Positions 20,396 through 30,595 of a stretch of 64,000 bases of DNA are shown in pieces (position 1 is the first letter of the stretch; every line of letters starts with the position of its first letter). The translations under genes were made by a program, and so were the position numbers. The stretch covers positions 744,001 to 808,000 of the forward strand of contig NZ_JACGWU010000001.1 of assembly GCF_014137865.1 (NCBI RefSeq). The letters run 5' to 3'. The notes under the pieces are model-generated. The model was not told where the DNA came from, ran no database searches, and saw nothing but the letters and a program-made list of their open reading frames with translations. Origin of the DNA: Alpinimonas psychrophila. GTDB taxonomy: Bacteria > Actinomycetota > Actinomycetes > Actinomycetales > Microbacteriaceae.

Positions 20396-22486
20396 CTACC
20401 GTTCACTCCACACGGAGAGGCGTCCCTCATGGGCGCTCACGACGATGAGCCCGTGTTCATCGGTGCGCGTCACACTCGTTCCCACCTCTCGGAGCATGTC
20501 CAATGCCTTCGCAGTGGGATGCCCGTAACCGTTCTCTTTTCCAACCGAAACGATGCCAAGCGTAGCCTCGAGTCTTCTGTACAGGGCATAACTCTGATCA
20601 CCGGAGCCATGGTGCGCCACTTTCACAACGTCAACGGCGGCAATGGGAGCATCGCGCATGAGTGCGTTTTGAGCGTCCTCCCCCAAGTCTCCCAAAAAGA
20701 TGACCGTAAGACGGGGCGTCTCCACGCGCACGGTAATGCTGCCCGGGTTGCCATCTTGCATCGACGGGTAGTCAGGTGCAGGCCACAACACTTGCCAGGT
20801 CGAGTTTCCCAATTCGCCGCGGTCGCCCTTATTGCCGCGCTCCACGCTCGCACCGCCCACCACGAGGTCTTCGACGATGCCGTTCTCCTGCGCATTCTGA
20901 GGTGTTCCGACCAGAGCACTGTCGACCTTGCCGTTCACTGCGGCCACTCCCCCGACGTGGTCCAGGTCGTAGTGGGTCAGAATGAGGAGGTCGATTCTGG
21001 TGATGCCCAGTTGATTCAGACAGGTCGCGAGCGGTTCCGGTTTGCGTCCCGTGTCGATGAGGGCAATCGAATCGCCATCACGAAAAAGAACAGCATCACC
21101 CTGCCCGACATCACACGCAGCGATGATCCAGTCGTCCGGAATGCGCGCAGCAAAGAGAAGGCCACCAACAAAAGCACTGAGGACGTAGATTCCGGTGCCG
21201 AGAATCACGCTGAATCCTAGGAGGCGGCGCACCGGTGTGCGTGGGTGTAGGAGCATGACGACGATGTCCACCGAAGTCAATGACGCCAAAATCACGCCGG
21301 GACCTCCCGCCAACCACGCGACGGAGGGGCTCGGTAACGTCGAAAATACCATTGCTGTCTGCCCAATCCACTGTGCGGGGAGCCAAGAAATCCACAGCAG
21401 AAGGTGCCCCAACGGTGCAAAGAATGGCAACACAAGGCAGGCGACGAGACCGGTCACCGTTGCCAAGGGTGCGGCCGGACCGGCGATGACATTGGCCAGC
21501 ACGCCATAAGTGGGGATCTGTGGCTGGAGAAGGATGATGACGGGTTGGCAGGCCAATTGCGCCGCCAACGGTATGGAGATGAGCATCGCCGGCAACTGCG
21601 GCATGAAGCGCGACAACGACTGGGCAAGGGGGCGTGCCAGCACGAGAAGTCCCGCCGTGGCGCTGACCGAGAGAATGAATCCGAAGTCGATTGCCCACCA
21701 CGGATTAATAATCAGCATGACGACCGCGGCAAACGACAGTAACGGCAGTCCCGTGCCGGGTCGTCCGACTGCCAACGTAATGAGAACCACGGTGGACATC
21801 ACGGCAGCCCGTACGACCGACGCCTCGGGCGTGATGAGCACGACGAAGAGCGTCAGCGCGAGAACGGCCCCCGTCACTCGCCATGTTCTCGACAGGCCCA
21901 ACTTTGCTCCCAGAATCATGATGGATGCTGTCACGATGACGCAATTAGCTCCTGAAACGGCGGTGATGTGCGTGAGCGAGACGACTTTCATGGCCGTTTC
22001 GAGGCTCTCACTCACCGCTGAGGTGTCACCAATAGCTAGCCCTGGAATCAGCTGTCCGCCAACACCCGGGAGTGATGATGCGGCCCCCGAGAGGCCCTCC
22101 CGAAGGGCCTGCGCCCACAGCAAAAACCACGGGTAGTCACCTGTAGGATCTTTGTCCCACGGTTTGATGTCCACATGGCTAGGCGCGTGCACCAGGATCG
22201 AGAGACACAACGCCAGCGTCAAAAAGGATGCCAATGCAACCGCGGGCAGGAGGCCACGAACCCAGTTGTCATCGCGTGCAGCGCCTGTGCCGCTAGAGAA
22301 ATGTGGTGCCTTGAGGCGGCTGGCGGTAAAAGTCGTGACGACAGCGAGAAGTGCCGCGATGACGGCCACCAACCATGTCAGCCCAGAGAGAGTTGCCGGG
22401 GAGGCTCCCTCGTTCGGCGCCAAGAGTGCAACCACCGCCGCCCAAGCTCCGAGGACGGGGAGGGCGAGCCGGGCATCCGCCTTCAC
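20396..22486 (-). CDS. comEC: ComEC/Rec2 DNA-uptake channel protein
   Basis: A 696-residue polytopic membrane protein. The central Competence domain includes LTHITAVSGANCVIV, and the C-terminal metallo-beta-lactamase-like domain has LILTHYDLDHVGG and AHHGSGDQ. ComEC forms the inner-membrane channel for single-stranded DNA in transformation. The N-terminal half has several membrane segments. GTG 22486 overlaps the comEA stop (GTGA). No pilus genes are in the window, so natural competence cannot be claimed from this locus alone. Confidence 0.93.
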   Translation of the reverse strand: MKADARLALPVLGAWAAVVALLAPNEGASPATLSGLTWLVAVIAALLAVVTTFTASRLKAPHFSSGTGAARDDNWVRGLLPAVALASFLTLALCLSILVHAPSHVDIKPWDKDPTGDYPWFLLWAQALREGLSGAASSLPGVGGQLIPGLAIGDTSAVSESLETAMKVVSLTHITAVSGANCVIVTASIMILGAKLGLSRTWRVTGAVLALTLFVVLITPEASVVRAAVMSTVVLITLAVGRPGTGLPLLSFAAVVMLIINPWWAIDFGFILSVSATAGLLVLARPLAQSLSRFMPQLPAMLISIPLAAQLACQPVIILLQPQIPTYGVLANVIAGPAAPLATVTGLVACLVLPFFAPLGHLLLWISWLPAQWIGQTAMVFSTLPSPSVAWLAGGPGVILASLTSVDIVVMLLHPRTPVRRLLGFSVILGTGIYVLSAFVGGLLFAARIPDDWIIAACDVGQGDAVLFRDGDSIALIDTGRKPEPLATCLNQLGITRIDLLILTHYDLDHVGGVAAVNGKVDSALVGTPQNAQENGIVEDLVVGGASVERGNKGDRGELGNSTWQVLWPAPDYPSMQDGNPGSITVRVETPRLTVIFLGDLGEDAQNALMRDAPIAAVDVVKVAHHGSGDQSYALYRRLEATLGIVSVGKENGYGHPTAKALDMLREVGTSVTRTDEHGLIVVSAHEGRLSVWSER

Positions 22487-23262
22487 AGTGTCACCAAATC
22501 ACGGATGTTCGCCATCACCTTGTCGCCTATGCCAGACACCTCGCTCAGCTGCTCGATGCTCGTGAAACCGCCGGTGGCGTCGCGCCAGTCGATGATACGT
22601 TGGGCAAGGGCTGGCCCAATTCCTGGAAGAGTGTCGAGTTCGGCGACACCAGCTGTTCCCAAGCTGACCTGTGCGCCACCAGCCCCGGATGCACCCGCCT
22701 GCGTGTTGGAAGCCGAATTGGGGTTCGTCGAATCCGCGCGACCTCCACCCGCTGCGGAGCAGAGCGCCTCGTTTCCGGCAGCGCCATCCGCCGTTGCCGG
22801 AACAACAATTTGCTGACCGTCTTCGATGGAGTGCGCAAGGTTAATGGCGCAGGGGTCCGCCGTGGTCGCGAGTCCGCCCGCTGCCATGACCGCATCAACG
22901 ACGCGAGCATCGACCCTCACTGCGTATAGCCCCGGCACCTGCACGGCGCCCACGACGTGCACAAAGATCTCACCGCCGGATGTTCCCGACTCTCCAGATG
23001 AAGCGGTGGCTTCCGTCGTTCCCGGCATCGGTGTCGACGCGGACATGAGGAGGTCTCCGGGAACCCCCGACTCTGCCCCGAGGGTGGCGATGGAGGACAC
23101 CACGATGGTAATGACGATGGCCACCGCCCCTAGGACCAAACTCGCCCCCACAGCAATGCGCCACCGCACGCGCTGAGCAGAATTTTCTAGCTGCGCAAGG
23201 GACGTTGTTACGCCGTCATCGAGTCCTAGGAGGTTGCGAAGGAGCTCTGTGACACGGCGCAT
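22483..23262 (-). CDS. comEA: ComEA-type DNA-binding protein
   Basis: A 259-residue membrane-anchored protein. One transmembrane helix (about residues 32-58) is followed by a Ser/Gly/Thr-rich linker, an SLBB domain (IFVHVVGAVQVPGLYAVR) and a C-terminal helix-hairpin-helix pair (LDTLPGIGPALAQRIIDWR and the ISEVSGIGDKV-like end). ComEA binds incoming double-stranded DNA outside the membrane and hands it to ComEC, encoded by the overlapping next gene. A second low-complexity Ser/Asn/Ala stretch separates SLBB and HhH. Confidence 0.93.
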   Translation of the reverse strand: MRRVTELLRNLLGLDDGVTTSLAQLENSAQRVRWRIAVGASLVLGAVAIVITIVVSSIATLGAESGVPGDLLMSASTPMPGTTEATASSGESGTSGGEIFVHVVGAVQVPGLYAVRVDARVVDAVMAAGGLATTADPCAINLAHSIEDGQQIVVPATADGAAGNEALCSAAGGGRADSTNPNSASNTQAGASGAGGAQVSLGTAGVAELDTLPGIGPALAQRIIDWRDATGGFTSIEQLSEVSGIGDKVMANIRDLVTL

Positions 23263-23354
23263 GTACCCACGTTAGAAAAGTGGTGATACCGGTGGAAAAG
23301 AAAAGCCCCTCAGCTATCGAAGGCGAGAAGGAACGCGCCTGTGGTGGAGAGGAC

Positions 23355-25886
23355 TTAGCTTGCGGGTTTGGTCGCGATATTCACGATCTTGGGTGCACGA
23401 ACAATGACGTTCACGATCTCGCGGCCTTCGAGGGCACGCAGAACACCCGGCAGTCCGTGGGCGGCCACTTCGAGATCATCAGCCGAGATATTGGGGCTGA
23501 CCTCGAGGCGATCACGCACCTTGCCATCGACCTGAACCACAGCGGTAATCGATTCCTGCACGAGAAGTGCGGGGTCGGCCGCGGGCCACACCACGAGAGA
23601 CACGGTGGGCTCATAGCCCAGCAGTTGCCACATGTCTTCGGCGGTATACGGAGCGTAGAGATCGAGCATGACGGCAATTACCTCGGCGGCCTCACGAACG
23701 GCGGGATCGGCTGGGCCCACTCCGCTGTCGATCGCTTTGCGCGTCGCGTTGACGAGCTCCATCAGACGCGCGACAACCACATTGAACTTGAAGCTCTCGA
23801 TGAGGGCCGGAGCGTCCGCGAGGAGGTGGTGGGTCACTCGACGGAGGGCGACATCCCCGCCGATAGCAGGGGTGCTCACGTCCGAGGTGACATCGTGTGC
23901 GATACGCCACGCACGAGCGAGGAACTTATTGCTCGCGGCAGGAGAAACCGACTGCCAATCAATGTCTTCTTCTGGAGGGCCGGCAAAGGCCATTGTGATG
24001 CGAACGGCATCTACGCCGTGTTCTTCGAGCTGTTCGGAAAGCTTGACGATATTGCCCTTGGACTTGCTCATGGCCGAGCCATCCATCAAGACCATGCCTT
24101 GGTTTAACAAAGCGGTGAAGGGCTCTTCAAACTCGATGTGGCCGAGATCGAACAGTACTTTCGTGATGAAACGGGCGTATAGAAGATGCAGGATAGCGTG
24201 AGTCACACCACCGACATATTGGTCGACTGGTGCCCACCGCTTGGCTTCTGCGGGATCGAAAGCCTGCGTGGAGTCGTTCGGTGACAGGAAGCGCAGGAAA
24301 TACCACGAGCTGTCGACGAAAGTGTCCATGGTGTCGGGATCGCGGCGGGCCGGCGTTCCGTCAACCGGGTTGGGCACGTTGACCCAGTCCTCCGCGGCGC
24401 CCAGCGGCGAGGAGCCCTTGGGCTGAAGATTCAGACCCTCGGTTGAGGGCAACAGGACGGGAAGCTGATCTTCGGCTACGGGATACTCGGTGCCATCGGC
24501 GCCGTGAATGATCGGGATGGGGGTTCCCCAATACCGCTGGCGCGAGATGAGCCAGTCGCGCAGGCGATAGTTCTTGGCCGAGCGACCGGTACCCCGTTCA
24601 GCCAGAATTTCGATCGCGCGTGCGACGGCTTCCTTCTTGGCCAGGCCATCGAGCGGCCCGGAGTTGACGAGTTTTCCGTCGCCCGCCAGCGCCTTGCCCG
24701 TTATTGCGGGATTGTTGTCGGTCAGAGCGTCGACGGCATCCGTTGCCCCTAAGGCAACAACAGTGGGTTCGACAACAACCCGAATGGGGAGATCAAAGCG
24801 CAGTGCGAAGTCGAGGTCACGCTGATCGTGGGCAGGAACGGCCATGATGGCGCCCGTTCCGTAATCGCTCAGCACGTAGTCGGCAGCCCACACGGGCAGA
24901 CGCTCGCCGTTCACGGGGTTGATGGCGTAGGCACCAAGGAACACGCCCGTCTTGGGGCGATCGGTGGCCTGACGCTCGATCTCGGTGGTCTTTTGTACCT
25001 CCGTGAGGTAATCGTCGAAGGCCACACGAGTGGCGTCGTCGGCTTTGGCCGCAAGCTCGGTGGCGAGGTCGGCATCTGGTGCCACCACCATGAAGGTTGC
25101 GCCATAAAGGGTATCGGGGCGCGTGGTGAAGACCGTCACAGGGGTATCGCGACCCTCCACCACGAAGTCAACATCGGCTCCGATGGAACGACCGATCCAG
25201 TTGCGCTGCATCGACAGCACCTTGGCGGGCCAGGCACCCTCGAGGGTGTCGAGGTCATCGAGCAGACGATCGGCGTAGTCGGTGATGCGGAAGTACCACT
25301 GGGTGAGCTTCTTCTTCACAACAATAGCGCCGGAGCGCTCGGAGGTACCGTCAGCCAAGACCTGCTCGTTGGCCAAAACGGTCTGGTCTACGGGGTCCCA
25401 GTTGACCCAGCTGTCTTTGCGATACGCCAGACCCTTGTTGTACATCTGCAAGAAGAGCCATTGGTTCCACTTGTAATACTCGGGGTCGGAGGTGTGGATG
25501 ACCCGAGTCCAGTCAAACGATGCGGCATAGCGGCGCATGGACCGCTTCTGCTGATCAATGTTGTCGTACGTCCACGTAACGGGGTTCAGGTTGCGCTTGA
25601 TAGCAGCGTTTTCGGCGGGCAGCCCAAAGGAATCCCAACCGATGGGGTGCAACACGTTGTAGTCGCGGTGGCGCCAGTAGCGGGCGATGACATCTCCGAG
25701 AGCATACGCCTCGGCGTGCCCCATGTGCAGGTCGCCGGAGGGGTAGGGGAACATGTCGAGCACATACTTGCGCGGGCGCTCATCGCTGGGATCATCGGAG
25801 CGGAACGGCTCAATCTTGTCCCAGACGGGAAGCCATTTGTCTTGAATTTCAGCGAAATCGTAGGTCGCGCCCTCGTGTTCAGTCAT
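23355..25886 (-). CDS. leuS: leucyl-tRNA synthetase
   Basis: Class I aminoacyl-tRNA synthetase of 843 residues with the CP1 editing domain. The HIGH motif is in [14 protein letters not shown] and the KMSKS motif in [11 protein letters not shown]. The start at ATG 25886 gives [11 protein letters not shown], which matches actinobacterial LeuS. The frame is open 70 codons upstream but that part overlaps pabB. GAGAGG abuts the start codon, a poor spacing. The gene is four bases downstream of pabB and so is probably co-transcribed and translationally coupled to it. Confidence 0.96.
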   Translation of the reverse strand: MTEHEGATYDFAEIQDKWLPVWDKIEPFRSDDPSDERPRKYVLDMFPYPSGDLHMGHAEAYALGDVIARYWRHRDYNVLHPIGWDSFGLPAENAAIKRNLNPVTWTYDNIDQQKRSMRRYAASFDWTRVIHTSDPEYYKWNQWLFLQMYNKGLAYRKDSWVNWDPVDQTVLANEQVLADGTSERSGAIVVKKKLTQWYFRITDYADRLLDDLDTLEGAWPAKVLSMQRNWIGRSIGADVDFVVEGRDTPVTVFTTRPDTLYGATFMVVAPDADLATELAAKADDATRVAFDDYLTEVQKTTEIERQATDRPKTGVFLGAYAINPVNGERLPVWAADYVLSDYGTGAIMAVPAHDQRDLDFALRFDLPIRVVVEPTVVALGATDAVDALTDNNPAITGKALAGDGKLVNSGPLDGLAKKEAVARAIEILAERGTGRSAKNYRLRDWLISRQRYWGTPIPIIHGADGTEYPVAEDQLPVLLPSTEGLNLQPKGSSPLGAAEDWVNVPNPVDGTPARRDPDTMDTFVDSSWYFLRFLSPNDSTQAFDPAEAKRWAPVDQYVGGVTHAILHLLYARFITKVLFDLGHIEFEEPFTALLNQGMVLMDGSAMSKSKGNIVKLSEQLEEHGVDAVRITMAFAGPPEEDIDWQSVSPAASNKFLARAWRIAHDVTSDVSTPAIGGDVALRRVTHHLLADAPALIESFKFNVVVARLMELVNATRKAIDSGVGPADPAVREAAEVIAVMLDLYAPYTAEDMWQLLGYEPTVSLVVWPAADPALLVQESITAVVQVDGKVRDRLEVSPNISADDLEVAAHGLPGVLRALEGREIVNVIVRAPKIVNIATKPAS

Positions 25887-25890
25887 CCTC

Positions 25891-27327
25891 TCAAGAATAG
25901 TCGAGCGTACTGACTCCCAGTGCCCGCAGGAGCGGGGTGACCTTGACCCAGGTTTCTTCGAGTTCCTCGCGGGGAATCGACCCGCTGGTAATGCCACCAC
26001 CCGTGCCGATGGAGACGCCAGTTTCGTCGAGCACGATACTGCGAATAACCATGGCAAGTTCGGCCGAACCGTCGAGGCTGAGGTAGCCAAAGACACCGGA
26101 ATAGATGCCCCGAGGTCCCTCCTCCAGCTCCGTCAGAATCTTCATGGCACTGATCTTGGGAGCCCCCGTCATGGAGCCGGCAGGAAAACATGCTTCCAGG
26201 GCATCCGTCGCGGTCATGCCGCGAAGAAGCTCCGCCGATATCGTGCTGACCAGCTGATGCACGTTCTCATAGGACTCAACCTCCAGCAGCGCATCGACAT
26301 TCACTGTTCCCAGTTGCGCGACGCGCCCTAGGTCGTTACGCATAAGGTCCACGATCATGAGGTTCTCGGCGCGCTCCTTCTCGCTCTGCACGAGCTCGAA
26401 CGCGAGGGCTTCATCTTCAGCCGGTGAGTCACCGCGCCGACGCGTTCCCTTAATTGGCTTCGTCAACACGTGACCCGAGGCGTTAACGCTGAGGAACACC
26501 TCGGGGCTCGAGCTCAAGAGTGACACCTCGCCAAAGCGAAGCAGCCCGCCATGATGGGTCGGGTTTTCGGCACGAAGCCGGAGGTACGTCTGCACAGGAT
26601 TGACGGCAGGCTCCCCCGGGGCGGCAGCGATCCGAACCTCGTTCGTGAGGCACATTTGATAGGCATCACCGCGTGTAATCGACTCAAGACACTCTTGGAC
26701 CATGTGCTGATAGCGCTCGGGGCCATGGCGCCAGATGACTCGGTCGTTGGGGATACTCGGCGCGGGCAGCACAGCAACGCCCTCGTTGTCGTCGTCACCG
26801 GCGAGAACAGGAGCAAGCCGGGCTTCGAGCTCAGCATGCCAAGAACGTGACCCAGAGTCGAGCTCCAGCAAAGTGACGGTTCGAGCTTTGTGATCGAATT
26901 CGAGCGCCCGATCGAGGAAGACGAGCCGTGCATCCGGCGTTCGTGATGGTACCGTTCGCACCCCTGTGGTCTGCGCTGCGAGCTCGTAGCCGAACCAGCC
27001 CACCCAGCCCAGATGGAATCCTGGAGAATCGATATCTTCGAGCTGGTTTATCGCGAGATCGTCGCGCAAAGCTTCAAAAATGGTGGCTTCCTGCTCATGG
27101 GAATTCACCGTGAATCCGTCCATCAACAGAGCTCTTGTAACGACTCCGCGTTCCACGTTCTCGCTCAGGACGTGAGAGCGGGGAATGCCAATATAGGAGC
27201 GTCCTGCCGCGGCATCCGGCCCGGCATCAAGCCACACCGACCACGGCTCATCATCCGCAAGAATCTCGAAAGCACGAGCGGGGTCAACCCAGCCAGAAAT
27301 GCAAGTACGGCTCACGTGAAGGTTCAC
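25891..27327 (-). CDS. pabB: aminodeoxychorismate synthase component I
   Basis: A 478-residue chorismate-utilising enzyme. The C-terminal catalytic domain has the family motifs [58 protein letters not shown] and GGGITSGS. With a glutamine amidotransferase it makes 4-amino-4-deoxychorismate for folate. Component I of anthranilate synthase is similar, but the divergent pabC-type neighbour and the short N-terminal domain favour PabB. The GTG start at 27327 has no Shine-Dalgarno, and a TAGGCT hexamer lies six bases upstream, suggesting a leaderless mRNA. No pabA is in the window. Confidence 0.9.
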   Translation of the reverse strand: MNLHVSRTCISGWVDPARAFEILADDEPWSVWLDAGPDAAAGRSYIGIPRSHVLSENVERGVVTRALLMDGFTVNSHEQEATIFEALRDDLAINQLEDIDSPGFHLGWVGWFGYELAAQTTGVRTVPSRTPDARLVFLDRALEFDHKARTVTLLELDSGSRSWHAELEARLAPVLAGDDDNEGVAVLPAPSIPNDRVIWRHGPERYQHMVQECLESITRGDAYQMCLTNEVRIAAAPGEPAVNPVQTYLRLRAENPTHHGGLLRFGEVSLLSSSPEVFLSVNASGHVLTKPIKGTRRRGDSPAEDEALAFELVQSEKERAENLMIVDLMRNDLGRVAQLGTVNVDALLEVESYENVHQLVSTISAELLRGMTATDALEACFPAGSMTGAPKISAMKILTELEEGPRGIYSGVFGYLSLDGSAELAMVIRSIVLDETGVSIGTGGGITSGSIPREELEETWVKVTPLLRALGVSTLDYS

Positions 27328-27344
27328 CGTACTAGCCTAGGCGT
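27328..27344. promoter_or_regulatory. symmetric bidirectional -10 between leaderless pabB and pabC
   Basis: Only 17 bases separate the two GTG start codons. They contain TAGCCTA at 27333-27339. On the plus strand TAGCCT (27333-27338) ends six bases before GTG 27345. On the minus strand TAGGCT (27339-27334) ends six bases before GTG 27327. Both are TANNNT hexamers at the spacing expected if transcription starts on the start codon. Neither gene has a Shine-Dalgarno. The two -10 elements share five of their six base pairs. Confidence 0.68.
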
Positions 27345-28112
27345 GTGGCTGACAAACGTTTTCGCTGGAACGGTAGCGAACTGATTCCTGTTGATGGTGC
27401 GCCCATCCTCCCCCTCTATGTCGCTGACTCCTGGCTTGTCACGAATGGCAATGTTGTTGCACTACAGCAGCATTTCGAGCGCTTTGCTTCATCGGCAGCC
27501 CGTCAGGGGCTCGTTCGCCCAATGGATGCTTTTACCGCGGTTGCGACGGGAGCGCTCCCCCGCAAGGGTTCCTTCACTCCACGGATCGACTTAACGGAAC
27601 GTGGGGAACTTGAATTCTGGATTCGCGCCGTTCCAGAATTGTTCACGACAATTATTTTGGCTACGTCAGAATCCGATGTTCGCACAGAACCCGATATCAA
27701 AGGGCCTGACATTCCTGCCCTAGCGGTCCTTCGCGAAACCGCCCGTACTCAAGGTGCCGAAGACGCCGTCATTCTCGACACCTCTGGTCGCATCGTTGAT
27801 GGCGCCACAACCTGCATTTTGTGGTGGCGAGATGGCGAGATCTTTGTGCCCCCCAAGGAGGCTCGCCGCCTCGACTCCATCACTGTAAAAGTTATTCGTG
27901 AGATTGCCGAGGCCCGGAGCATTGCCGTTAAGGAAGCCTGGGCGACACCGGCGCAGCTCACCGGATCAACCGTGTGGGCGTTGAATTCTCTGCACGGTAT
28001 TCGCCAAGTAACATCGTGGATCAACGGTCCAGAGCTTGTCTCCGACCTACCGCTGCTTCAATCGTGGAGAGCTTCCTACACGGCCCTCAACGTCCCTCTC
28101 CCGGCACTGTAA
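27345..28112 (+). CDS. aminotransferase class IV, probable aminodeoxychorismate lyase
   Basis: A 255-residue PLP enzyme of fold type IV. The segment VILDTSGRIVDGATTCILWWRDGEIFVPP is the cofactor-binding region typical of PabC and branched-chain aminotransferases. The expected catalytic Lys is less obvious, although the fold is clear. The divergent pabB suggests 4-amino-4-deoxychorismate lyase, which makes p-aminobenzoate for folate; D-amino-acid or branched-chain aminotransferase activity cannot be excluded. Start GTG 27345 (MADKRF) appears leaderless. dedA follows with no gap. Confidence 0.82.
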   Translation: MADKRFRWNGSELIPVDGAPILPLYVADSWLVTNGNVVALQQHFERFASSAARQGLVRPMDAFTAVATGALPRKGSFTPRIDLTERGELEFWIRAVPELFTTIILATSESDVRTEPDIKGPDIPALAVLRETARTQGAEDAVILDTSGRIVDGATTCILWWRDGEIFVPPKEARRLDSITVKVIREIAEARSIAVKEAWATPAQLTGSTVWALNSLHGIRQVTSWINGPELVSDLPLLQSWRASYTALNVPLPAL

Positions 28113-28802
28113 ATGAACGAGTTCATCAACTGGTTCCTTGCCGCCGTCAGCAGTGTTGACCCGATCACCCGCACCCTAGTTGCTTCCCTCGGAATCATGC
28201 TCGAGACGTCTTTTCTCGTGGGGCTTGTCGTGCCTGGAGACACGATTGTGCTCATCGCCAGCAGCGCCATCACTACCACAGGACAGTATTACGCCATGGT
28301 GGGCATGGTGATTTTCGGTTCCCTTATTGGCGAGTCGATTGGTTTCTTCATCGGCCGACGTTTTGGGCCGCAGATTCGCACCAGTTGGTTGGGTCGCAAA
28401 CTGGGGGTCGAACGCTGGAAAGCTGCCGATAACTACGTAGATCGCCGTGGCGGTATCGCCGTTTTTCTGAGTAGGTTCCTGCCCGTTCTCCATTCGATCA
28501 TCCCGTTGACGGTCGGAATGTCGAAGATGAGATACCGCCAGTTCATTGCCTGGACATCAGCGGCCTGTGTCATCTGGACCGTGGCGTACGTGACATTGGC
28601 GGCGGTTCTCCGTGAGCGCTATGTCGAGTTTTCTGAGCGGTTCACCTGGGCGGGCTGGGCTTTCATTGGTCTCGTTATCGCCTTTGTCTTCGTGATGTGG
28701 GCCATCAAAAAGCGCATCGCTTACTCGCAGGCGAAATTCATGGATGCCCCCGGTGACGGCGACGCCAACACCATCGACGACCCGATCGACCCAAAGCAAT
28801 AG
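28113..28802 (+). CDS. DedA-family (SNARE-associated) membrane protein
   Basis: A 229-residue membrane protein with about five hydrophobic segments. It has the DedA core GLVVPGDTIVL, SLIGESIGFFIGRRFG, and FLSRFLPVLHSIIPLTVGMSKMRYRQF. DedA proteins act in lipid carrier or phospholipid flipping and in membrane homeostasis. ATG 28113 directly follows the stop of the aminotransferase, so expression is coupled. The C-terminal tail is acidic and polar. Confidence 0.92.
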   Translation: MNEFINWFLAAVSSVDPITRTLVASLGIMLETSFLVGLVVPGDTIVLIASSAITTTGQYYAMVGMVIFGSLIGESIGFFIGRRFGPQIRTSWLGRKLGVERWKAADNYVDRRGGIAVFLSRFLPVLHSIIPLTVGMSKMRYRQFIAWTSAACVIWTVAYVTLAAVLRERYVEFSERFTWAGWAFIGLVIAFVFVMWAIKKRIAYSQAKFMDAPGDGDANTIDDPIDPKQ

Positions 28803-28857
28803 GTACCTCGGCCCTCCCTGGGCAAGGAGACGGCAGTTCCCCCGGGGAGGATATGGA

Positions 28858-28910
28858 GAAGGCCCCCGCCAGCGCAGCGCTGGAATTCAGCACGCGCGTC
28901 GAGGGCCTTC
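28858..28910. terminator. convergent terminator between dedA and opuBC
   Basis: GAAGGCCC (28858-28865) pairs with GGGCCTTC (28903-28910), closing a branched structure that holds an inner CCAGC/GCTGG hairpin (28869-28883). It lies in the 123-base gap between two converging genes and could serve both strands. The T content after each arm is modest. Confidence 0.6.
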
Positions 28911-28925
28911 ATTGTCAGCGAAGAG

Positions 28926-29840
28926 CTAGCCGACTTGGTTGGCCTTGAGCCATTTGGCCGCGATTGTCGCGGGAGAATCTCCAGCGGCACTCTCCGTGTT
29001 GATTTGAACCAAGCCTGCCGTGGTCAGCTTGGCGTTAACGGAGTTGATAACACCTTTCGCATCCTTGGGGAACGACGCCTTGTTGATCAGGGCGACAACG
29101 TTGTTAGCCACCATCAGACTCTCGGGATCGGACAACGTAACGAAACCGTTCTTCGAAATAGCAGGGTCGCTCGTGTAGAGGTCAGCAATTTGCACAGCAC
29201 CGTCGTTGAGAGCCTTGACGGTCAGGGGGCCTCCGTAGTCCTCAATGGAAGTAAAGGAGACGGTCACGCCGTAGATGCTCAGCAGACCGGCCGGGCCATA
29301 GGGCCGCGTTTCCAATTCGGAGTTACCTCCAACGGTCAGCGGAATCTTCAGTGCCGACAGGTCGGAAAGGCTGGTGACATTGTTCGCCTCGCTAAACGCC
29401 TTGGTGACGTTATAGGAGTCTTCGTCAGAAGCCGTCGACTGGTCGAGGACGGCGAGGCCCGAGGGCTCCAGAAGTGCGGGCAAGGCGCCGTAGATGTCGG
29501 CAGCTGTCTTGAGCGTCGTTTTCGTGTCGAAGTACTGCAGAAGGCCCCCGGTGTACTCCGGAAGCAAGGAAACTTCCCCGCTTTCGATAGCTGGAATGTA
29601 AACCTCACGTGATCCAATGTTGAACTTTCGTTCAACGGAATAGCCGGCAGTCTCGAGCGCCTGAGCATAGATTTCCGCAACGATTTCGTTTTCGGAGAAG
29701 GCCTGCGATCCAATCACGATTTTTTCCATTGAGGCAGAGGAAGAGGGTGCCGCTGTGGGGTCGGCGGCGGTGCAACCGGCAAGGGCCACGCCAACCGCGG
29801 CAGCCGCCGCAGTGATAGTCAAGATGCGCTTGATGCTCAT
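28926..29840 (-). CDS. ABC importer substrate-binding lipoprotein, quaternary-ammonium type
   Basis: A 304-residue lipoprotein with a signal peptide ending in the lipobox VALAGC. The mature part has VIGSQAFSENEIVAEIYAQ, GSREVYIPAIESGEVSLLPEYTG, QIADLYTSDPAI, and SLMVANNVVALIN, all typical of OpuBC/OsmF/ProX-like osmoprotectant receptors. Likely ligands are glycine betaine, choline or a relative; the ligand cannot be told from sequence. It is the last gene of a four-gene operon, 80 bases after the permease. Confidence 0.9.
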   Translation of the reverse strand: MSIKRILTITAAAAAVGVALAGCTAADPTAAPSSSASMEKIVIGSQAFSENEIVAEIYAQALETAGYSVERKFNIGSREVYIPAIESGEVSLLPEYTGGLLQYFDTKTTLKTAADIYGALPALLEPSGLAVLDQSTASDEDSYNVTKAFSEANNVTSLSDLSALKIPLTVGGNSELETRPYGPAGLLSIYGVTVSFTSIEDYGGPLTVKALNDGAVQIADLYTSDPAISKNGFVTLSDPESLMVANNVVALINKASFPKDAKGVINSVNAKLTTAGLVQINTESAAGDSPATIAAKWLKANQVG

Positions 29841-29920
29841 GTGAAATAGCTCCTAATGTGAAATAAAGAGAAACAGGGGCCGTAGCTATGAAAGGAAAAC
29901 CAAGGCTTTCCCCCTGTTAT

Positions 29921-30595
29921 TCACTTTACCGGAAGGACGACTGTGCCGTGTGGTCTTGCGAGACGCTGCAACAAAGCGAAGAGACCTTCGAGGGCGAAGG
30001 CGAGTGCAATCACAATCAGTGACGCGGCGAGCATCTGTGTGTAGTCACGACGAGCAAGGGCAGAGAAAATATAGACGCCCAAGGCCCCACCCGAAACATA
30101 AGCTGCAAGGGTTGCCGTGGCCACGACTTGCAAAATTGCCGAGCGAACCCCGGCCATGACAAGAGGCAAGGCGAGGGGAAATTCGACCTGAAAAATCACT
30201 TGGAGGGGGGTCATCCCCATCGCCCGGGCGGCATCAACCGTGGCCGGATTCACGGCATGAATTCCAGCATAGGTTCCCGAAAGCAGAGGCGGGATGGCCA
30301 TAATCACGAAAGTGGCCAACGGGGCCTGAAATCCAATCCCCACACTGAGGGCAATCAGAATCAAAACTCCCAGGCTGGGTAACGCACGTAGACCCCCGGT
30401 GAAGGTAACGGCAATTCCTGCTCCCCGACGAGTGTGCCCGACCAGAATGCCCAGCGGAATCGCAATCAGAGCGCCGATGAGAACCGCCCCGAAGGTGTAC
30501 CCAAGGTGCTCACCAATGCGCGCCGTCAAGGAGTTTGCCCCCTCATGCAAGGCCGGGTTGGAGATCCAGGCAATGGCATCCGTTAAAAAATTCAT
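29921..30595 (-). CDS. osmoprotectant ABC transporter permease 2
   Basis: A 224-residue integral membrane protein with about five or six membrane segments and the permease coupling motif around GIHAVNPATVDAARAMGMTP. It belongs to the OpuBB/OpuBD family. Its ATG overlaps the stop of the first permease gene by four bases (ATGA). The two permeases probably form a heterodimer, as in OpuB/OpuC systems. Confidence 0.9.
   Translation of the reverse strand: MNFLTDAIAWISNPALHEGANSLTARIGEHLGYTFGAVLIGALIAIPLGILVGHTRRGAGIAVTFTGGLRALPSLGVLILIALSVGIGFQAPLATFVIMAIPPLLSGTYAGIHAVNPATVDAARAMGMTPLQVIFQVEFPLALPLVMAGVRSAILQVVATATLAAYVSGGALGVYIFSALARRDYTQMLAASLIVIALAFALEGLFALLQRLARPHGTVVLPVK

Noticed and set aside
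20300-21220. 306-codon open frame opposite comEC and holA
   Set aside because: Both opposite genes are unambiguous family members, and the frame shows no motif.
20396-23262. Evidence for natural competence
   Set aside because: comEC and comEA are widespread in non-transformable Actinobacteria, and no pilus genes are in the window.
25887-25890. T-box riboswitch before leuS
   Set aside because: Only four bases separate leuS from pabB, so there is no room for a leader.
24828-25913. 361-codon open frame antisense to leuS
   Set aside because: It lies wholly opposite the clear leuS gene, has no recognisable domain or ribosome-binding site and arises from codon bias.
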